The notes beneath the pieces were generated by a model. That model did no database searches, had not been told where the DNA came from, and worked only from the letters and a program-made list of their open reading frames with translations. A stretch of 64,000 bases of DNA from Nissolia schottii (Eukaryota; Streptophyta; Magnoliopsida; Fabales; Fabaceae), in assembly GCA_003254905.1 (NCBI GenBank), contig QANU01095800.1, positions 62,001 to 126,000 of the forward strand, in the 5' to 3' direction. Every line of letters begins with the position of its first letter. The stretch's first letter is position 1. Both the position numbers and the translations under genes were made by a program. Shown here piece after piece: positions 13,501-26,400 of this stretch.

Positions 13501-14630
13501 CCAATTCTATAATTTTCCACCTGTGATATTTTATGTATGTTTAGGATCCAGGACGTGTGATAAAAGAATACTTTTACAAAATTCACACACTGGATACAAA
13601 TATTGGTGACTGGATATTGTATTCGACAAGTGCTATAGATCAGATTGTTGAAACATCTCTTTGCATAATATATTAGTTATTCACTTGAGAAATATAAGGA
13701 AAGGGGGGAAAATTAAGCCGTATTTTTATCTTAAATGTCCTTGCCATGCAGAATTGGTAGGATTGGATTTGGCAAGGAACAAATGCATCTTTTCTCTTAA
13801 TTGAATGTTGAAAAGGGCTCTAGAACATCTTGCAGAGTCTATATGCTATTGATTTCATAAATTGGAAGTTTTAATGGTTAAGCATTGTTCAGTTTTTCTT
13901 GTTTTAACTTGTTTGGTGCTTTCAATCAACATTTTCTACAGTGGAATGTTCTAATGTCAACTTTACTTCAGCTCACAGTCTGGAGCAGCCTCTGCCTGCA
14001 CAAAAATACTACGCTCTGTTGCTGAGGATAGCAATCGAAGTGGTATGGATAGCAGTGCAGGGATCTTGGTTGTGCAATCGGATGCATCTACAACAGTGAG
14101 TCCCTTCAAATTTTGTCAGTTAATACTTCTGTATAGATTATCTAATACGTCTGTCATTTTCTTTAGGTTCCAGGAAAATCAAGGCTGGAAGCCGTAGAAA
14201 TTGCCGCTGCTTACACTTCCTTGTCATTTGGAGTAGGATATTTTGGAAGCTCTATCGAACGGCCCAAGGTATGAGCACAGTTTAATGGCCATGTCATTTC
14301 CCATCATATGAAAAGATTTGATGATATTATTTTGTTTAAATTTTAACTTGAAATATTAAAAAAAACGTGCTATTTATGAATCATCGTGAGATAATTCAAA
14401 TAGCCTATAAAATTTTGCCCACAAAATCTTTTAGATTTAATAAGATATATTTAATTTAGCATGACTGGTAGACCCTTTAGTTTCTATCTTGATCATCCTG
14501 TTCATGCTTACAGAAATTCACACTTTTTCATTGTGATATCTTCCAGGTTTCAATTCTCAGGAGTACAAAACAGCAGAGCAGTATCTCAATAGATCAATTT
14601 GGAGCACGAATAGATCTTTCAAATGGATAA
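10513..14630 (+). CDS. Threonine aspartase / isoaspartyl-peptidase family protein (taspase-like)
   Basis: Eleven exons: 10513-10671, 10778-10828, 11671-11791, 12024-12108, 12355-12436, 12521-12647, 12860-12963, 13055-13218, 13972-14095, 14167-14268 and 14547-14630. All are in phase and give 400 aa. This is an N-terminal nucleophile hydrolase of the asparaginase-2/taspase-1 family. The early motifs VHVGAG (near residue 20), NAGRGSNLT and DGGVECDAS belong to the alpha part. The autocleavage site that frees the catalytic Thr is at MDTVGVIC (Asp218-Thr219), and ASSGGIALK follows. Plants have one such gene of the putative threonine aspartase type, distinct from the smaller K+-dependent L-asparaginases. 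The natural substrate in plants is not settled. The gene looks intact. Confidence 0.92.
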
Positions 14631-16028
14631 TTGTTGAGACCACTGATTAGTTTTTGGTTATTGTTGTTGTGTCTTTTTTGATGATTTCTTATCTTACTTT
14701 CTGTAATTCGCTTGATTTTCGCTTGAGTCTTTTTCCCCCTTCTTTTTATTGCTCCTTGTATTGTTGGTAAAGGATACACAAGTACAATTTTACGAAACAA
14801 GTCTAAGGTCAAATGAACAATCGGCATATCTTAGTCTGCACATTTTAGATGAATCGAACAATTTAGTGGTAACAAATGGAAGATCCACATTGATATTGAT
14901 GGTCTTTTCAATGATTCCACCAAAACCGAAGAGGTTGAGGAGACAAGAATATTGTCCAACATGACCGGTATGTTATTGGTCGTTTACTCTCATAAAAATA
15001 ATGTGGGATTAATCTATTAGTGATTTTGTCGAAAGATATAACATTATTATATGCTATAGACAAAAATGTTCAATTTATATAGAGAGAAGTTTGGTGTCTT
15101 GAAAATGTTTTGGTTGTTACTAATTTGAATTTGGTCAACTCGTTGATAAACAAAGGGTCAAACATGGTGTGAGACTTGCGATTTGTCAAAATAAAAAGGT
15201 GCTCAAATGCAAACAATGGTAGGTACAGTGGGTGAGAAACAAATTTAGTGCGACTGAAAATCAATGTTTCACGCGCTATTGGTGTGTCGGGCTGTTTGGT
15301 GGTTTGTTGCTGTTTTGTTTTCATGCGAGTAGTGTATGGTTCGTTCTATCATTCATCTAGATTCTGGTGGCTCAAATCATGGAATTCGTATTCATTGTTT
15401 TTGTATTACTAGAATGGGTGAGTCCTTGTCTACATTCTTGTTTGTATTGGAACTCGTGTTGTATCAGCGTTCTTAATTTATATGGGTTGCAATACTTTTT
15501 TTTCACTCGAGTTTTGATCCAGTTATTCCAAGAAATTTTTTTACATCATATATGCTGAGCGTTGAAGTCTCAGTAGGTGCTCTTTCTTGTTATTCCTACC
15601 TTGCTTGGGTTCAAGCCTCTAATCATATTAAAACATAATTCATCAGAAAAAAATATATATATCAAAGTCTACAATGCGGAACATGGAAGCAAAACTTTGG
15701 AAGCACATCAACAACCAAGCCAAGCTAAAAAAAAAAAACTAGATCAGCCAATGTTATCATTTTCTAAACACCCATAATCTTCGCTTGCAACTGACTTCAG
15801 TTTACCCTAATGCCTCTAACTACCATTTTCACTTCAATGCTCTTAAGTATGCCTAAAGATGAATGAATTGTATGTGTACGATCTACTAAGATTTTATCTT
15901 TGTAAGGCTTAGACATCAATGTCCTAGAAGTTTGCCCATTTTCACTCAATGTAGAATAGACCAAAAACAAAATTAGATGCTCCAACATGACATCCACGTT
16001 TTCAACAGGTTGCCATTGACCATATATG
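14631..16028. other. Intergenic region between convergent genes
   Basis: The stretch holds the 3' ends of the threonine-aspartase gene (+) and the FolD gene (-). Near 15560-15640 there is a B-box-like GGGTTCAAGCCTC, but no A box, tail or flanking duplication, so I do not call a SINE. No other gene is seen. Confidence 0.5.
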
Positions 16029-19000
16029 TTATTTGAAGTTGTGCATCCTCTTTGCAGATATGAGGGTATTTTGGAGAAGCATTGCTATGGTCATTGGACC
16101 AACTCCTCCAGGAACTGGTGTTATAGCTGAGGCAACTTTGCTGGCTTCTTCATAACAAACATCTCCAACCAATCTATAACCTCGAGGACTATTTGAATCC
16201 TGTCACAAATACCAAACACACGAAGTGTAAAATTAACCGTGAAGGATCTTCTTCATTCCTCAAAACGAGTAGTAGACCAAGACCATGAAAAATAAGTCTA
16301 CCAACCTTGAGAGGGTTGATTCCGACGTCGATTATGACTGCGCCAGGTTTTATCCAGCTTCCTCTAACCATGTTTGGTTGGCCAACAGCAGCGATGATGA
16401 TATCTGCTTGTCTTGTGATCTCCTCTGGGTTATTGGTTCTGGAATGGACAATACTGACAGTAGCATCTTCCCTCTGATGACATAAAAGATACATAAAGAA
16501 GTAGAATCATACATGTTATAGCAAAAAAGAAAGGAGAAAACATGAATGCTTTAATTAGAACTAGTGTTACTAAGCTCGGTCCAATTGCGTATTACTTGCA
16601 ACAAGAGAGCAGCTGGCATTCCTACAATATTGCTCCGACCAATCACGACAGCTCTCTTTCCTTTGATAGAAACACCATATCTTTGCAGCAGCTCTATGCA
16701 TCCCTTTGGTGTACAGGGAACAAATAGAGGTTCTCTTCCGCACATGGCAAGGCGACCGATATTTAATGGGTGAAAACCGTCTACATCCTTCTCGATTCTA
16801 ATAGCATTCAAGATGTTTTGCTCATTCATGTGCTGTCACATGACTAAGTAAAATGAGAGATGACTTGTTAACAAATAAATGATAAAACATCGGTGCTTGA
16901 TTACAGCTTTATGACATTAAGCAATCTAAGGTATTAACGTTTAATGTCCAAAAACTTATTTTCCTAAGCACTTAAATACAGTTCCTACTAAAAATGGAAA
17001 TGAAGTTAGAGATTTAGAAACGTACAGAAGGCAAAGGCAGCTGAACAAGAATGCCATGAACTGAAGGATCATCATTGAACTCCGAGATATAGTTCGACAC
17101 TTCTTGTTCTGTGGAATCCTCCGGCAAATTAGCTTCCAAAGAAATGATTCCTACGGATTCACAAGCCTTCTTCTTGTTACGCACATAAGTCGCAGAGTCT
17201 TTCCTATCTCCAACAAGGACCACAGCCAACCCAGGAGTCACGCCAATGGCTTCTTTCATCTTGGAGACTTGGGCTGTTATCTCATCTCTGATTTGCTTTG
17301 CCACTGATTTTCCATCAATCACCTTAGCAGAAGCTTCAGTAGTCATGGCAGCTGCACATAAAGTCATATTGAAAGAAATGACATATACTGGCCAAACATT
17401 CTTCAGTCAATAGCGCTCAGGCAAGACACTGGGGAATGTATTTGAACAAACATACCTATGACCACCAAAAGCAAATGCGCTTAAGGTAGCTCAAGGAATT
17501 ACAACATTATAAGCCCTGAGCGATGAAACAGCAGAATGCAACACGTAACTGAAAAACATTGTTTATGATGAAAAGAACAAATGTATCACTCGAGAATCAT
17601 ATCCCTTCCACAAGTACCACAACAAAGTCTAATACCAACCTACTTGACAAACCTCAAATTCTTCACAAAACATAGGAAAAGAACATTTTAGTCAGCATCA
17701 ACCTCAACCTCAACCCAACTCACAAAAATACAGCATTACAGAGAAACTGCAGAACAACATAATTTATGCATCTACAGACCATATGTATTAGCAAGAACCA
17801 TGTAGTATCCAAACTAAAGTGCTACCTCGCTGGTTTTAAAAAACTACGAAAAGAACAGTTCAAGCCTTCAAGGCCTTTCTCTTCTTTAACCATACACTTC
17901 CAACATAGCTAGGATCACAGGTCACAATCATAGCATCAATAAATTCAATAAACAAAGTAGCACCTAAAACATGCGCAACTAAAAATTTCATTGAACATGA
18001 TTAAACCAGATCAGATATAACTAATGAGTGTATTTAAATCAGCTTATAACCGAACTCTTGCTAAGAAAACTTTTGGGGGGTAAAAAAGAAGATTACTTCA
18101 TAGTAAAATGCATGGACACTCTAGTTAATCCTTCCAAAAGCTATTTAACTGATAGAGTTAAAAAATGAAGGATAAAAATACAAAAAACTCATCACTCATT
18201 TTGCAGTATGGAAAATTAATTCTAAGAAACAAGATCAACTAAAAATATAGTGAGAACTGAGAACTAGCTTGAACCTGTAACGAGATAAAATCGTAATAGC
18301 TGAATTGTGGAGAGTAACACTATTTTTTTCTGGTATTTTCTATATTTTTCATGTATGAACTACAATAAGGGAAAGGGATAGTGCTTCTTCCTAAGGAAGG
18401 ATAAGGGAAAGGGATAGTGCTTCTTCCTAAGGAAGGAGATGAATTAAGAGAGAAGGGGAATATCCTAGAGAGAGGTAGGATGAAGACAATAACAATTTCC
18501 ATATGTAACGAGTAGGAATGTGCTATAGGCCCAATAACCCAATTAGTGTAATTTGGGAGTTTAGATTATAAATAGGGGTTTGGGATCTAAAGGAGGTATG
18601 AAAATTGTTATTGTCTTGATCCTACCTCTCTCTAAGATATTCCCCTTCTCTCTTAGTTCATCTCCTTCCTGAGGAAGGAGCACTATCCCTTTCCCTTGTT
18701 CTAGTTCATACATGAAAAATACAGAAAATACCAGAAAAAAATAGTGTTACTCTCCACAATTCAGCTATTACAATTTTATCTCGTTACAAATGGTGATTTC
18801 ATTAACCACCATGCCTACCATCCATGGTGGAAACACCAACCCACGAACAAAACAAAACCATAGCAGAATCCATAATAAATGGGAACCATTTTATATTGTG
18901 ATTTCCACAAGACCCTTAAAAAAACGATTTTTTGAATGCACCCATATAACCCCAGATGCAGAAACTGGCATGGAAGGCGAAAAAAAAGAGTGAAGGGTTC

Positions 19001-19181
19001 AGAGCTTGGTACCAACGGGAACAACAGAGGAGCGACGGGCCATGAACCGGGAATTGGGAGCCGCGCAGAAGGGTACGAGGAGGCGGCGGAGGGATGATGG
19101 GGCTGCGGCGCCGTGGAGGTGGCGGGCGGAGGAGTCTGTGAAGAAGAAGAGCATAGAAGAAGAAGCGGAAGAAGAAGCCAT
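16029..19181 (-). CDS. FOLD4-like: Methylenetetrahydrofolate dehydrogenase / methenyl-THF cyclohydrolase, plastid FolD
   Basis: Five exons on the minus strand: 19013-19181, 17026-17351, 16596-16832, 16306-16473 and 16029-16199, giving 356 aa. The enzyme interconverts 5,10-methylene-THF and 10-formyl-THF with NADP(H), in one-carbon metabolism. Exon 1 encodes a Ser/Ala/Arg-rich leader of about 56 residues with few acids, as expected of a plastid transit peptide; its length and order match plastid FolD. The mature part shows YVRNKKKAC (catalytic Lys116 region), VQLPLPSH, the Rossmann stretch [12 protein letters not shown] and the C-terminal signature PGGVGPMT. Intron 1 is 1.66 kb and holds a foldback repeat. 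A second Met (59), just inside exon 2, could start a cytosolic form. The gene looks intact. Confidence 0.93.
18276..18788. mobile_element. Foldback (long inverted repeat) element in FolD intron 1
   Basis: Left arm about 18276-18503 and right arm about 18597-18788 are inverted copies of each other, with a spacer of about 93 bp. The outer ends read TGTAACGAG and CTCGTTACA. A further TGTAACGAG opens the spacer at about 18504, so 18504-18788 alone also has TG...CA ends, plus an internal TATAAATA. It could be a small LTR-like unit whose right part was copied in inverted form to the left. The left arm carries a perfect 36-bp tandem duplication (18365-18400, 18401-18436) that the right arm lacks. 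I find no target-site duplication, so the class is uncertain. It has no coding capacity. Confidence 0.8.
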
Positions 19182-20922
19182 GGAGGAGTGGTTGTGAAAG
19201 TGTCTGAGGAACCTCTGCGTTGTGCTTTGTTGTGCCCCAATGTTGTCTTCTTTTTTTGGTGCAAAAATGTTAATGTTGCTGAGTTGAGCTCTGTTGTGTG
19301 TTTGTCTCAGTGAACAGTGTGAATAACTCAAAGAAGGAGGCGGAGTCACTGCGACGCTGTGGGGGTGGAAATGCATATTCTCTTCACTATTCTTTTCTTT
19401 TTCTCAAAAAGGAAAAAAAAAAAAATTCTATTTTAACTTTCTCTAATTTTTCATCATATTATTTGATATTTTAAACTTTCTTCAGGGATGTTCATGACTT
19501 GGTCAGTCTCTTGGCCAGAGTTTATTTAGTTGCGTTCAAATTGTTAAATTTAACTTAGTATCCTTTTAGGTTGGGTATGAATTATTCACCCAACTCAAAA
19601 TTATATAAATTTTTAAAATTTATATTTTTTTATAAATTAGTAATAAATTATTAGACTTTTGTACTTCAGTTAACATTTCTTACAAAAACATCATGTTACT
19701 TTTGTATTAATATAATTTGTTTTGAAATATATATTATAATATATCTTTTAAATTTGATTTGTCATAATTAAAATTTTATGATTTTATCATGTGTAATACT
19801 CAAATCGCCACATGTTAATTAAATTTTGGGTCAGTCCGATTAGATCATTAGTCAAGTCATTATAAGGTCAATTCTGAGTTTAAAAAAATGACTCAATCAT
19901 AAAATTAGGTCATTTATGAATTTTATTTAACCTAACTCATATATACACACACATGTATCCAAGTTTCTATGAATGTATCGATACCTTATTATATTTGAAC
20001 AAATATGATTTAATTAAAAATTTAAAACAATAAATAATTTGAGTTAATGGGACATGTAACGAAATCTTACATGATATGATATTGATATCCTTAAATCTTA
20101 TGAGGGTATCGGAGTAATCCCCCATGTGTGTGTATATATTTCTAAGCTAGAACCCCTTTTGATATAGTATTTTTCCCAACATTTTGTTACTACAAATTAT
20201 ATTTTACATAGTCAACAAATCATTTTGTATCGAATATATGGGTTTTAAGGTAGTTAATATAAACTTAATCATCCGAAAAATGTCTTCAAATTACAAATGA
20301 CCTTGTAATGTACATATCTCTTATTATTCAGTCTTACCCTTTTAAAACTAACTTGCTCAGTAACAGAATATATACACAACCATATCATTGGCATTTATTT
20401 ACATTAAGAGGATCTCTCACGTTAACTACTCTTTATATAAAAGAATACACAATCAGATGTATAGTACCTTTTACACCGAAAATCCATCAAAATTAAATCT
20501 TTGTTTATTGTTGTCTAGTTCAGATCTACGACACTAAGATCATTATAGTAACCAACTACCACCTATGGTTATAAGAAATGGTAGGACATTCAGCATAACC
20601 AGATAATACAACCACAAAATTCAGGTCCTCTTAAGCACAAATTGATCAAGAATTGATTCACTGTATATAAAAAGAAACAAAAGTTCAAGCAATCAAATAA
20701 CCTACTTGATTCAACAGCAATAACAGGAAAATCTTATTATCATCAAATTTCACAAAATCCTTGCCAATACTCATTAGTATTATTTGAAAAGAACTGTTAG
20801 GCCTTCTGTAACAGCATAGAGATCCTAAGAAACAACCAGCTTCATCCAAATAGCGTTGAACACAAATATCCCTATCAAAAAATCCATTTTCAGTGAAATT
20901 TCCACAACCCCATTAATAAACA
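19182..20922. other. Intergenic region holding the FolD promoter
   Basis: The FolD 5' UTR and promoter are expected in the first few hundred bases. From about 19390 to 20900 the sequence is AT-rich with no gene, RNA gene or repeat with clear ends. The last 400 bp should include the 3' UTR of the S19 gene. Confidence 0.5.
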
Positions 20923-21312
20923 TCACTTCTTTTTCTTGAGTTTGACATTTTTAGCACTGGATTGTTCTCTGGTCTTGCGCTTCCTGGTGAGCGCAAACTC
21001 CCCGAATTTGTGACCCACTTTTCCCTCAGTGATCTTGCAGCGAATAGTGGTTTTACCATTGTAGATTTTGACGGTGGTATCCACAAATTCAGGCAAGATG
21101 GTGGATCTGCGAGACCAAATGGTCTTGTTCATGAGAAGGGACTTATTCTTCTTCATCTTGTGCAGAAATGCATCAATGAACGCAGGTTTGTGAAAAACCG
21201 GAGGTGGGGGTGGCTTCTTAATGACGACATTTGATGCGTTGGTGAGGGTTTTGTCAGAGACCAGTCCAATGAACTGCTTGTTGAGAGCCCGGAGCAACAT
21301 TGTAGGTCTCAT
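20923..21312 (-). CDS. RPS19: Ribosomal protein S19, bacterial type, nuclear gene for an organelle (probably mitochondrial)
   Basis: One coding exon of 129 aa. Residues from about 45 to 115 match the uS19 family, with [17 protein letters not shown] and the end signature [15 protein letters not shown], which contact 16S-type rRNA in the small-subunit head. The family is bacterial in type, so the product works in an organelle. A basic, Pro-rich N-terminal extension of about 40 residues could aid import, and a Lys-rich tail ends the protein. No RRM domain is fused, unlike Arabidopsis mitochondrial S19. A 5' UTR exon is likely at about 22579-22740: a GTAAGT donor on the minus strand ends it and a TAG acceptor lies just before the ATG. 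Mitochondrial rps19 is known to have moved to the nucleus in several plants; mitochondrial rather than plastid is my inference. Confidence 0.85.
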   Translation of the reverse strand: MRPTMLLRALNKQFIGLVSDKTLTNASNVVIKKPPPPPVFHKPAFIDAFLHKMKKNKSLLMNKTIWSRRSTILPEFVDTTVKIYNGKTTIRCKITEGKVGHKFGEFALTRKRKTREQSSAKNVKLKKKK

Positions 21313-22578
21313 TTCTAGTCAAATGCAAACAAGAAAATAATCAAATTGGATGCAAAGAATGCTAACATAATAATTTTAACAATCACTAAAAGTGGTTTGG
21401 AAAATCTTAGGTTTGACAAAAGTTCTGCAATTTCAAAACATTGAATCAATTTTTATTAATTCCTTTGATAAAAGCAGAAATTCTATTTTAGAAAGAGATA
21501 GATGTACAAGATGGGACGATAGTTATATCAGTAGTAATGAACAGAATATGCAAGCAAGGAAGAAAAACATTTAGCTCAAACCCTTTCAACTTCATTCTTT
21601 TTGTTTTTAATTTTATTGCAAAGAATATCCTGCGAAAAGTATGACATGATTGGAATTCAGGGTTATGCTTCTCATTCACTATATGAGGAACAGAAAATAC
21701 AAAAACATTTATCAAAATAGTTACATTAGAAAATCTTCAATGACTGTAAAAGACATGCACCGCAAGCTATCATAACACAGGACATATCAACAGGTTTAGC
21801 AGGAGGCTCCTAACATACTAGACAAGCACAAGACTTATAAGTGCAATGTATAACAATCACTATATGAGGCTGCAATGCTTTCCTTCTTTTTCCACTTCAC
21901 ATACCCCCCCATTTCACCCTCTAACTCTAAGTTGCAAGACAGGTACATGCCTGCAATATCTTAATTACAATAACTGAATCCAAATCATCCAAAACACCAA
22001 CCTAACAAGATAACCATAACATACCCACCATCCAACCTATCCAGAAGAGCAATTTAACAAGATAACAACATCATATCCACCATCCAAATTATCCAAAACA
22101 CCAACATAACAGGTTCTTGTGATAACCATAAGGAATATCAAATTATCTATAAGGAATCAATAATAAGCCATCAATGAATCAGAACAGTAATAACAACTTG
22201 CGATTGATATAAATATCAAATTATGCAATTGAAACTACTACTACAAAACCTTGAAAGTCAGTTGGAAAGTCCATAATCAAAATCAGTTGAAAAAGCAGTG
22301 AAATTATTACTTCACTTTTTAATGTATAAAAAATAAAAATTTTAAAAAAAGAAGCAAATCCTCGATCCCAAAATCAACCAAAACCCCAAACTATAAAACC
22401 CTAAAGGTCAAATCGCCCAATCCAAAACCTCACCCTCGAATTCAACCCCATCACCACACCAACACCGCGTCAACATCACCAAAAACGGGAACGTAGCAAA
22501 CATAGAAGAAGTTGGAAACATCTTAAGTTTGAATCTTCACAGTAGAAAATGGGAGGAAGGGTGAGGAGTCACTTACTG
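21313..22578 (-). other. Probable 5' UTR intron of the S19 gene
   Basis: A minus-strand donor GTAAGT at about 22573-22578 follows a short GC-richer leader exon, and an acceptor-like TAG lies 2 bases before the S19 ATG. The 1.27 kb between them has no other gene. The leader contains one tiny upstream reading frame (ATGATTTGA). Confidence 0.6.
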
Positions 22579-22740
22579 ATCGTGGACGGGTTTTCGGCAG
22601 CGAAAACGACGTGCTCCGATGAGGAAGGGTGAATATGGGATTCGATTTTTGTTTCTTCGTTCAAATCATAGTGGACAGTGCCACCGTCGCTTTTGATGTG
22701 AGTGAGAGAGCGCGGCTTTTGTTGGGTGCAACGCTTCTGC

Positions 22741-23489
22741 TACAAATCTTGCTGTTCCTTTTATTTTATTTTCTTTTTATATTATTGGTTTAAAATAAAA
22801 TCATTTCATAAGTAATTCCCTAAATTTGATACTGACAAAATAGTTCAGACAGATTAGTTTATTTAAAAAAATAAAAATATTTATATTAATTATTATTCTT
22901 CAATTTTAAATATAGAATATATTAGTTCAAGAAAAAGACTTTTTTAAATAAATATGTGTGGTAGCTAAAAGTTCTAACTTAGTTAAGGATTTCATATTTG
23001 AGTCGGAGTAATCAATCGTGTTAAGAGCTTTAACCACCTAAGTGGGTAAGTAAATTAACCTTTTTTTATCTACTAAATATTAATTGTTGACCATTTTAAA
23101 ATCAAAATATAGAGTTTACATGGTGTAGTTAGTTTGCATGGTTAGAGAGAGCATTTGTTACCTTTTTCGGTACTTGCGGCTAGAAACTCTCACTTGATAG
23201 AATCTCTTAAAGATAAATATACACAATCTAAATCCCACGAGGAAAAGGACTGCTTTGGGGATTTGAACGCGAGACTTCATATGGTATTCACAAGGCACTA
23301 ACCATATTTTTGCGTTGCGCCAAGGCTTGCTCTTTAGAAAAGTTGAGAAAGGATGATGGATACAAATTTCTGCCCAGAAAAAAAAAGAAGAAAAGATTTT
23401 GCATTATTGCATCTTCAATAAATATATTTCTGTACATAATGATGGTACATCTAATCTGCTATACAAATGTTCATTCTTCTGTTGAATCT
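22741..23489. other. Intergenic spacer with a SINE-like remnant
   Basis: This spacer lies between the S19 promoter and the 3' end of the KEA gene. A minus-strand tRNA-like stretch at about 23150-23335 includes a B box resembling GTTCAAATCCC and a GCCTTGGCGCAAC start, as in the SINEs elsewhere in the window. I see no flanking duplication, so it is old or partial. Confidence 0.5.
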
Positions 23490-26400
23490 TCACATTGCCA
23501 GTGTCCCGTCCGAAACTTGGGTATCATCTGATGAATCTGAGGGTTGGGATTTGGGTTTGCTCATAGTTCTGTTATATCCATATCCAAGAGAACTTCCAGT
23601 TGCTTCACATAGCTGAAATAAATACACCAAAAATAACATGAATTCATTCAGACACCAACTATAAAAAGAGCGAAAAAGTATAGACATATTTTGCGATTTC
23701 TGTGGAAAATCTCAAGAGAAGTTGATAGTGATTGTCCCACTGTAAAGGAAGACATACTTCTGTGAGCTCGGACAGATGGCGCGATCTGAATTCATTTATA
23801 GCCGCCGCAATCTCTGATGTGGGAAGTTTAGCCTGAAGAGAAAAATGCTTAGTAAGAATGTGCGTGTCCATGCTAAATAGCATTGTGTCATAATGTCATC
23901 AACTAGCAAAATCACACAATGCCAATCCTTGCTTTTATTTTAATAATGCTGATTCTTTTCATTTTTCTTTAATTCTATTGTACTCAATTTCAAGAATAGC
24001 TAGTGTGTTTAATTAGATGTGCTGCCTATCTGACTTTGCAATAAAGAGTGAAAATATGCTCATATCATCCAGAAAAACTAGTTAAACAAGGTTTCAGCTA
24101 ATGTGACATATAAGATTCAATTGCAACAAGAAATTTAAAATAATGAGATTCACAGTTAACAGATCTTTTCATCAAAAAGATAAGTGTATTAACAAAATAC
24201 TAGGACATAAAATGTTTATTCATTAGTTCAATATATCTAATCCAGTGACACATCAGTTACCTGTGCGAGCACCGCAGCTGCTAATTGAAGACTTGGTTCC
24301 AAGGTTTCTGGGACAACCTGCAAATGCAAGTGAAGAGAAATCAGATAAACAAAATCCAGAGTAAGTGTTCCTATAATAGCCAACTGTGATAAAAATATGC
24401 AACAACAACAACTAAGCATTATCCCATAACGCGGGATCGATTACGTGGATCAAGCAACGTTATAGTGATCTGTCTTGGGTCATGTTAGCATTCAAGTTAT
24501 TAACCTCTAAATCTCTTATAATAGTTTCCTCTATGATTTTTCTAGGTTTTCCTCTAACTACTAAGTTACCCGTCATCTGATCTATCCTTTTTACTGGGGC
24601 TTCCTCATATCTTCTCCTCACATGCCCATTTAAGGCAAGATTCTACCATCTTTTACACAATAGATGCTACCCCAAATTTCTCTCTAATGAAATCATTTCT
24701 TATCCTATCTTGTCTAGTGTATCCACTCATCCAACTCAACATCCTCATTTCCACAACATGGAGTTTACTTTCATGCTAGTATTTTACCGCCTAACACTCA
24801 GTTTCATATAACATTGCCGACCATGATAAAAGCAATCCTAACAGAAAAAATAAAAGGGGAATAAGAATATTACAGCAGTAGCTCCAGCCTTTTCTAAATT
24901 CAATCCATGATCGACATCATGAGCACGAACAAATGTCTTCACATTCGGGAAGTGCTTGCTAAGAGCCCAAACTGTTCTATAATTTGCACCAGGGGAATCT
25001 AGAGTTACCGCAGCAGCACTTGCCCTATCAGCCCCAACCTTGTGCAGGACCTTGTCATGATGCAGTACGAAACATGTCAGGTAATGAACATGCATGTGAT
25101 TACAAGAACTGAAGTCATATGCTATACCTCTCGGCTACCAGCGTCTCCAAAGTACACAGGGAGATCCAGGGAACGCCCGATTGTCACTCTATCACTGAAG
25201 ACATTAGCAAATATGAAGAGAGGATAGGTCAGCCTCCGCTGATTCGTGTCTAAAATTGCACACATGATATATGGTTGCTTACAAATCTTTGGAGAAAACT
25301 ATAGAAATAGAATCTTGATAAACATCCAAAGATTCTCTCATCCTGGTCACTTAGTAAGTACCAGTACTGTATTGAGAAATACAGAGTCCAACCATTATGA
25401 AGGAAAGCAAAATTAAATTACTTTTCATTACATATTTACAAAAGCATTGTAATTTTAGTTAACACTGAGTTACCTTCTCACATCTAGTGCAACGAAAGGA
25501 ATGAGTCGCTCAGAAAGAAGCTGTGCAATGATCTGGAAATAACAAGTAGGTAAAGTTTTACACTTTAATATATTATTACAACTACATAATCAAATAGATC
25601 ACCTGGCCAACTCGTCCAAATCCACAAATAATGATATGATCCCGCAGATCATCCGTCTGTAAAAGATGTCCTCCAAAAAGAAGTCACTACTAAATTTTCA
25701 AGTAAAATATTTAAATAAATAATGACAAACGATAAACCAATATGATCTAACTAAATCAATAGTCTACAACCACAAGTGTAGGAAGCATAACTATAGAAAT
25801 TCCTAACTAAACCAATTTTGTTTCACAACCATTTGCAGTCAATAATGTTCCATCCAACCGCGCTGGAAAGCAATCTTACCTCACTTTCTACGGGTAATAA
25901 ACTTCGAACATCATGCAGCTCAAAACGGGAAGCAAGCAGCTGGCCTCCTTCGGCTAGCCATGGTGTGAGGGCCATTGAAATTCCCACAAGAAGAAACAGC
26001 AGAGAGGACAACTGGGAAGACATTATGCCCTGAAGAAGTGTCGATTAGCAAAAATATAGTTTATAGCAGATAAAATTTCCAAGAAACAAAGAAAAGTCTT
26101 GGCAGCTATTGATGTATAATTCTGTCCAATTCAGAAAATTCAAGAGTTCCACTCGATCCAAACATAACATGTAAATGAATTATGAAATGTGGGGAACACC
26201 CTATAATCCTTCCAAAAACACTACCAAACAAGAGGAAATCATTTGAGCGGAAGATAGTACTCAAGCTTTCCTCTTAACCAAATACTCTATTCCGTAAATT
26301 CCAAGTCACTGGGCAATGCAAGAACAGATGACATTGATTCTCAAAAAACATCTCAATGACAGCCAGATACAACCTTATTTTTTCATAAACACTTGTATGG

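Noticed and set aside
15560-15640. Possible tRNA or SINE from a GGGTTCAAGCCTC box
   Set aside because: No cloverleaf and no A box at the right distance.
18815-19376. Long minus-strand reading frames of 125-149 codons over FolD exon 1
   Set aside because: One is the FolD leader exon read with upstream and intron sequence; the other is a GC-rich shadow frame. The spliced model accounts for the coding signal.
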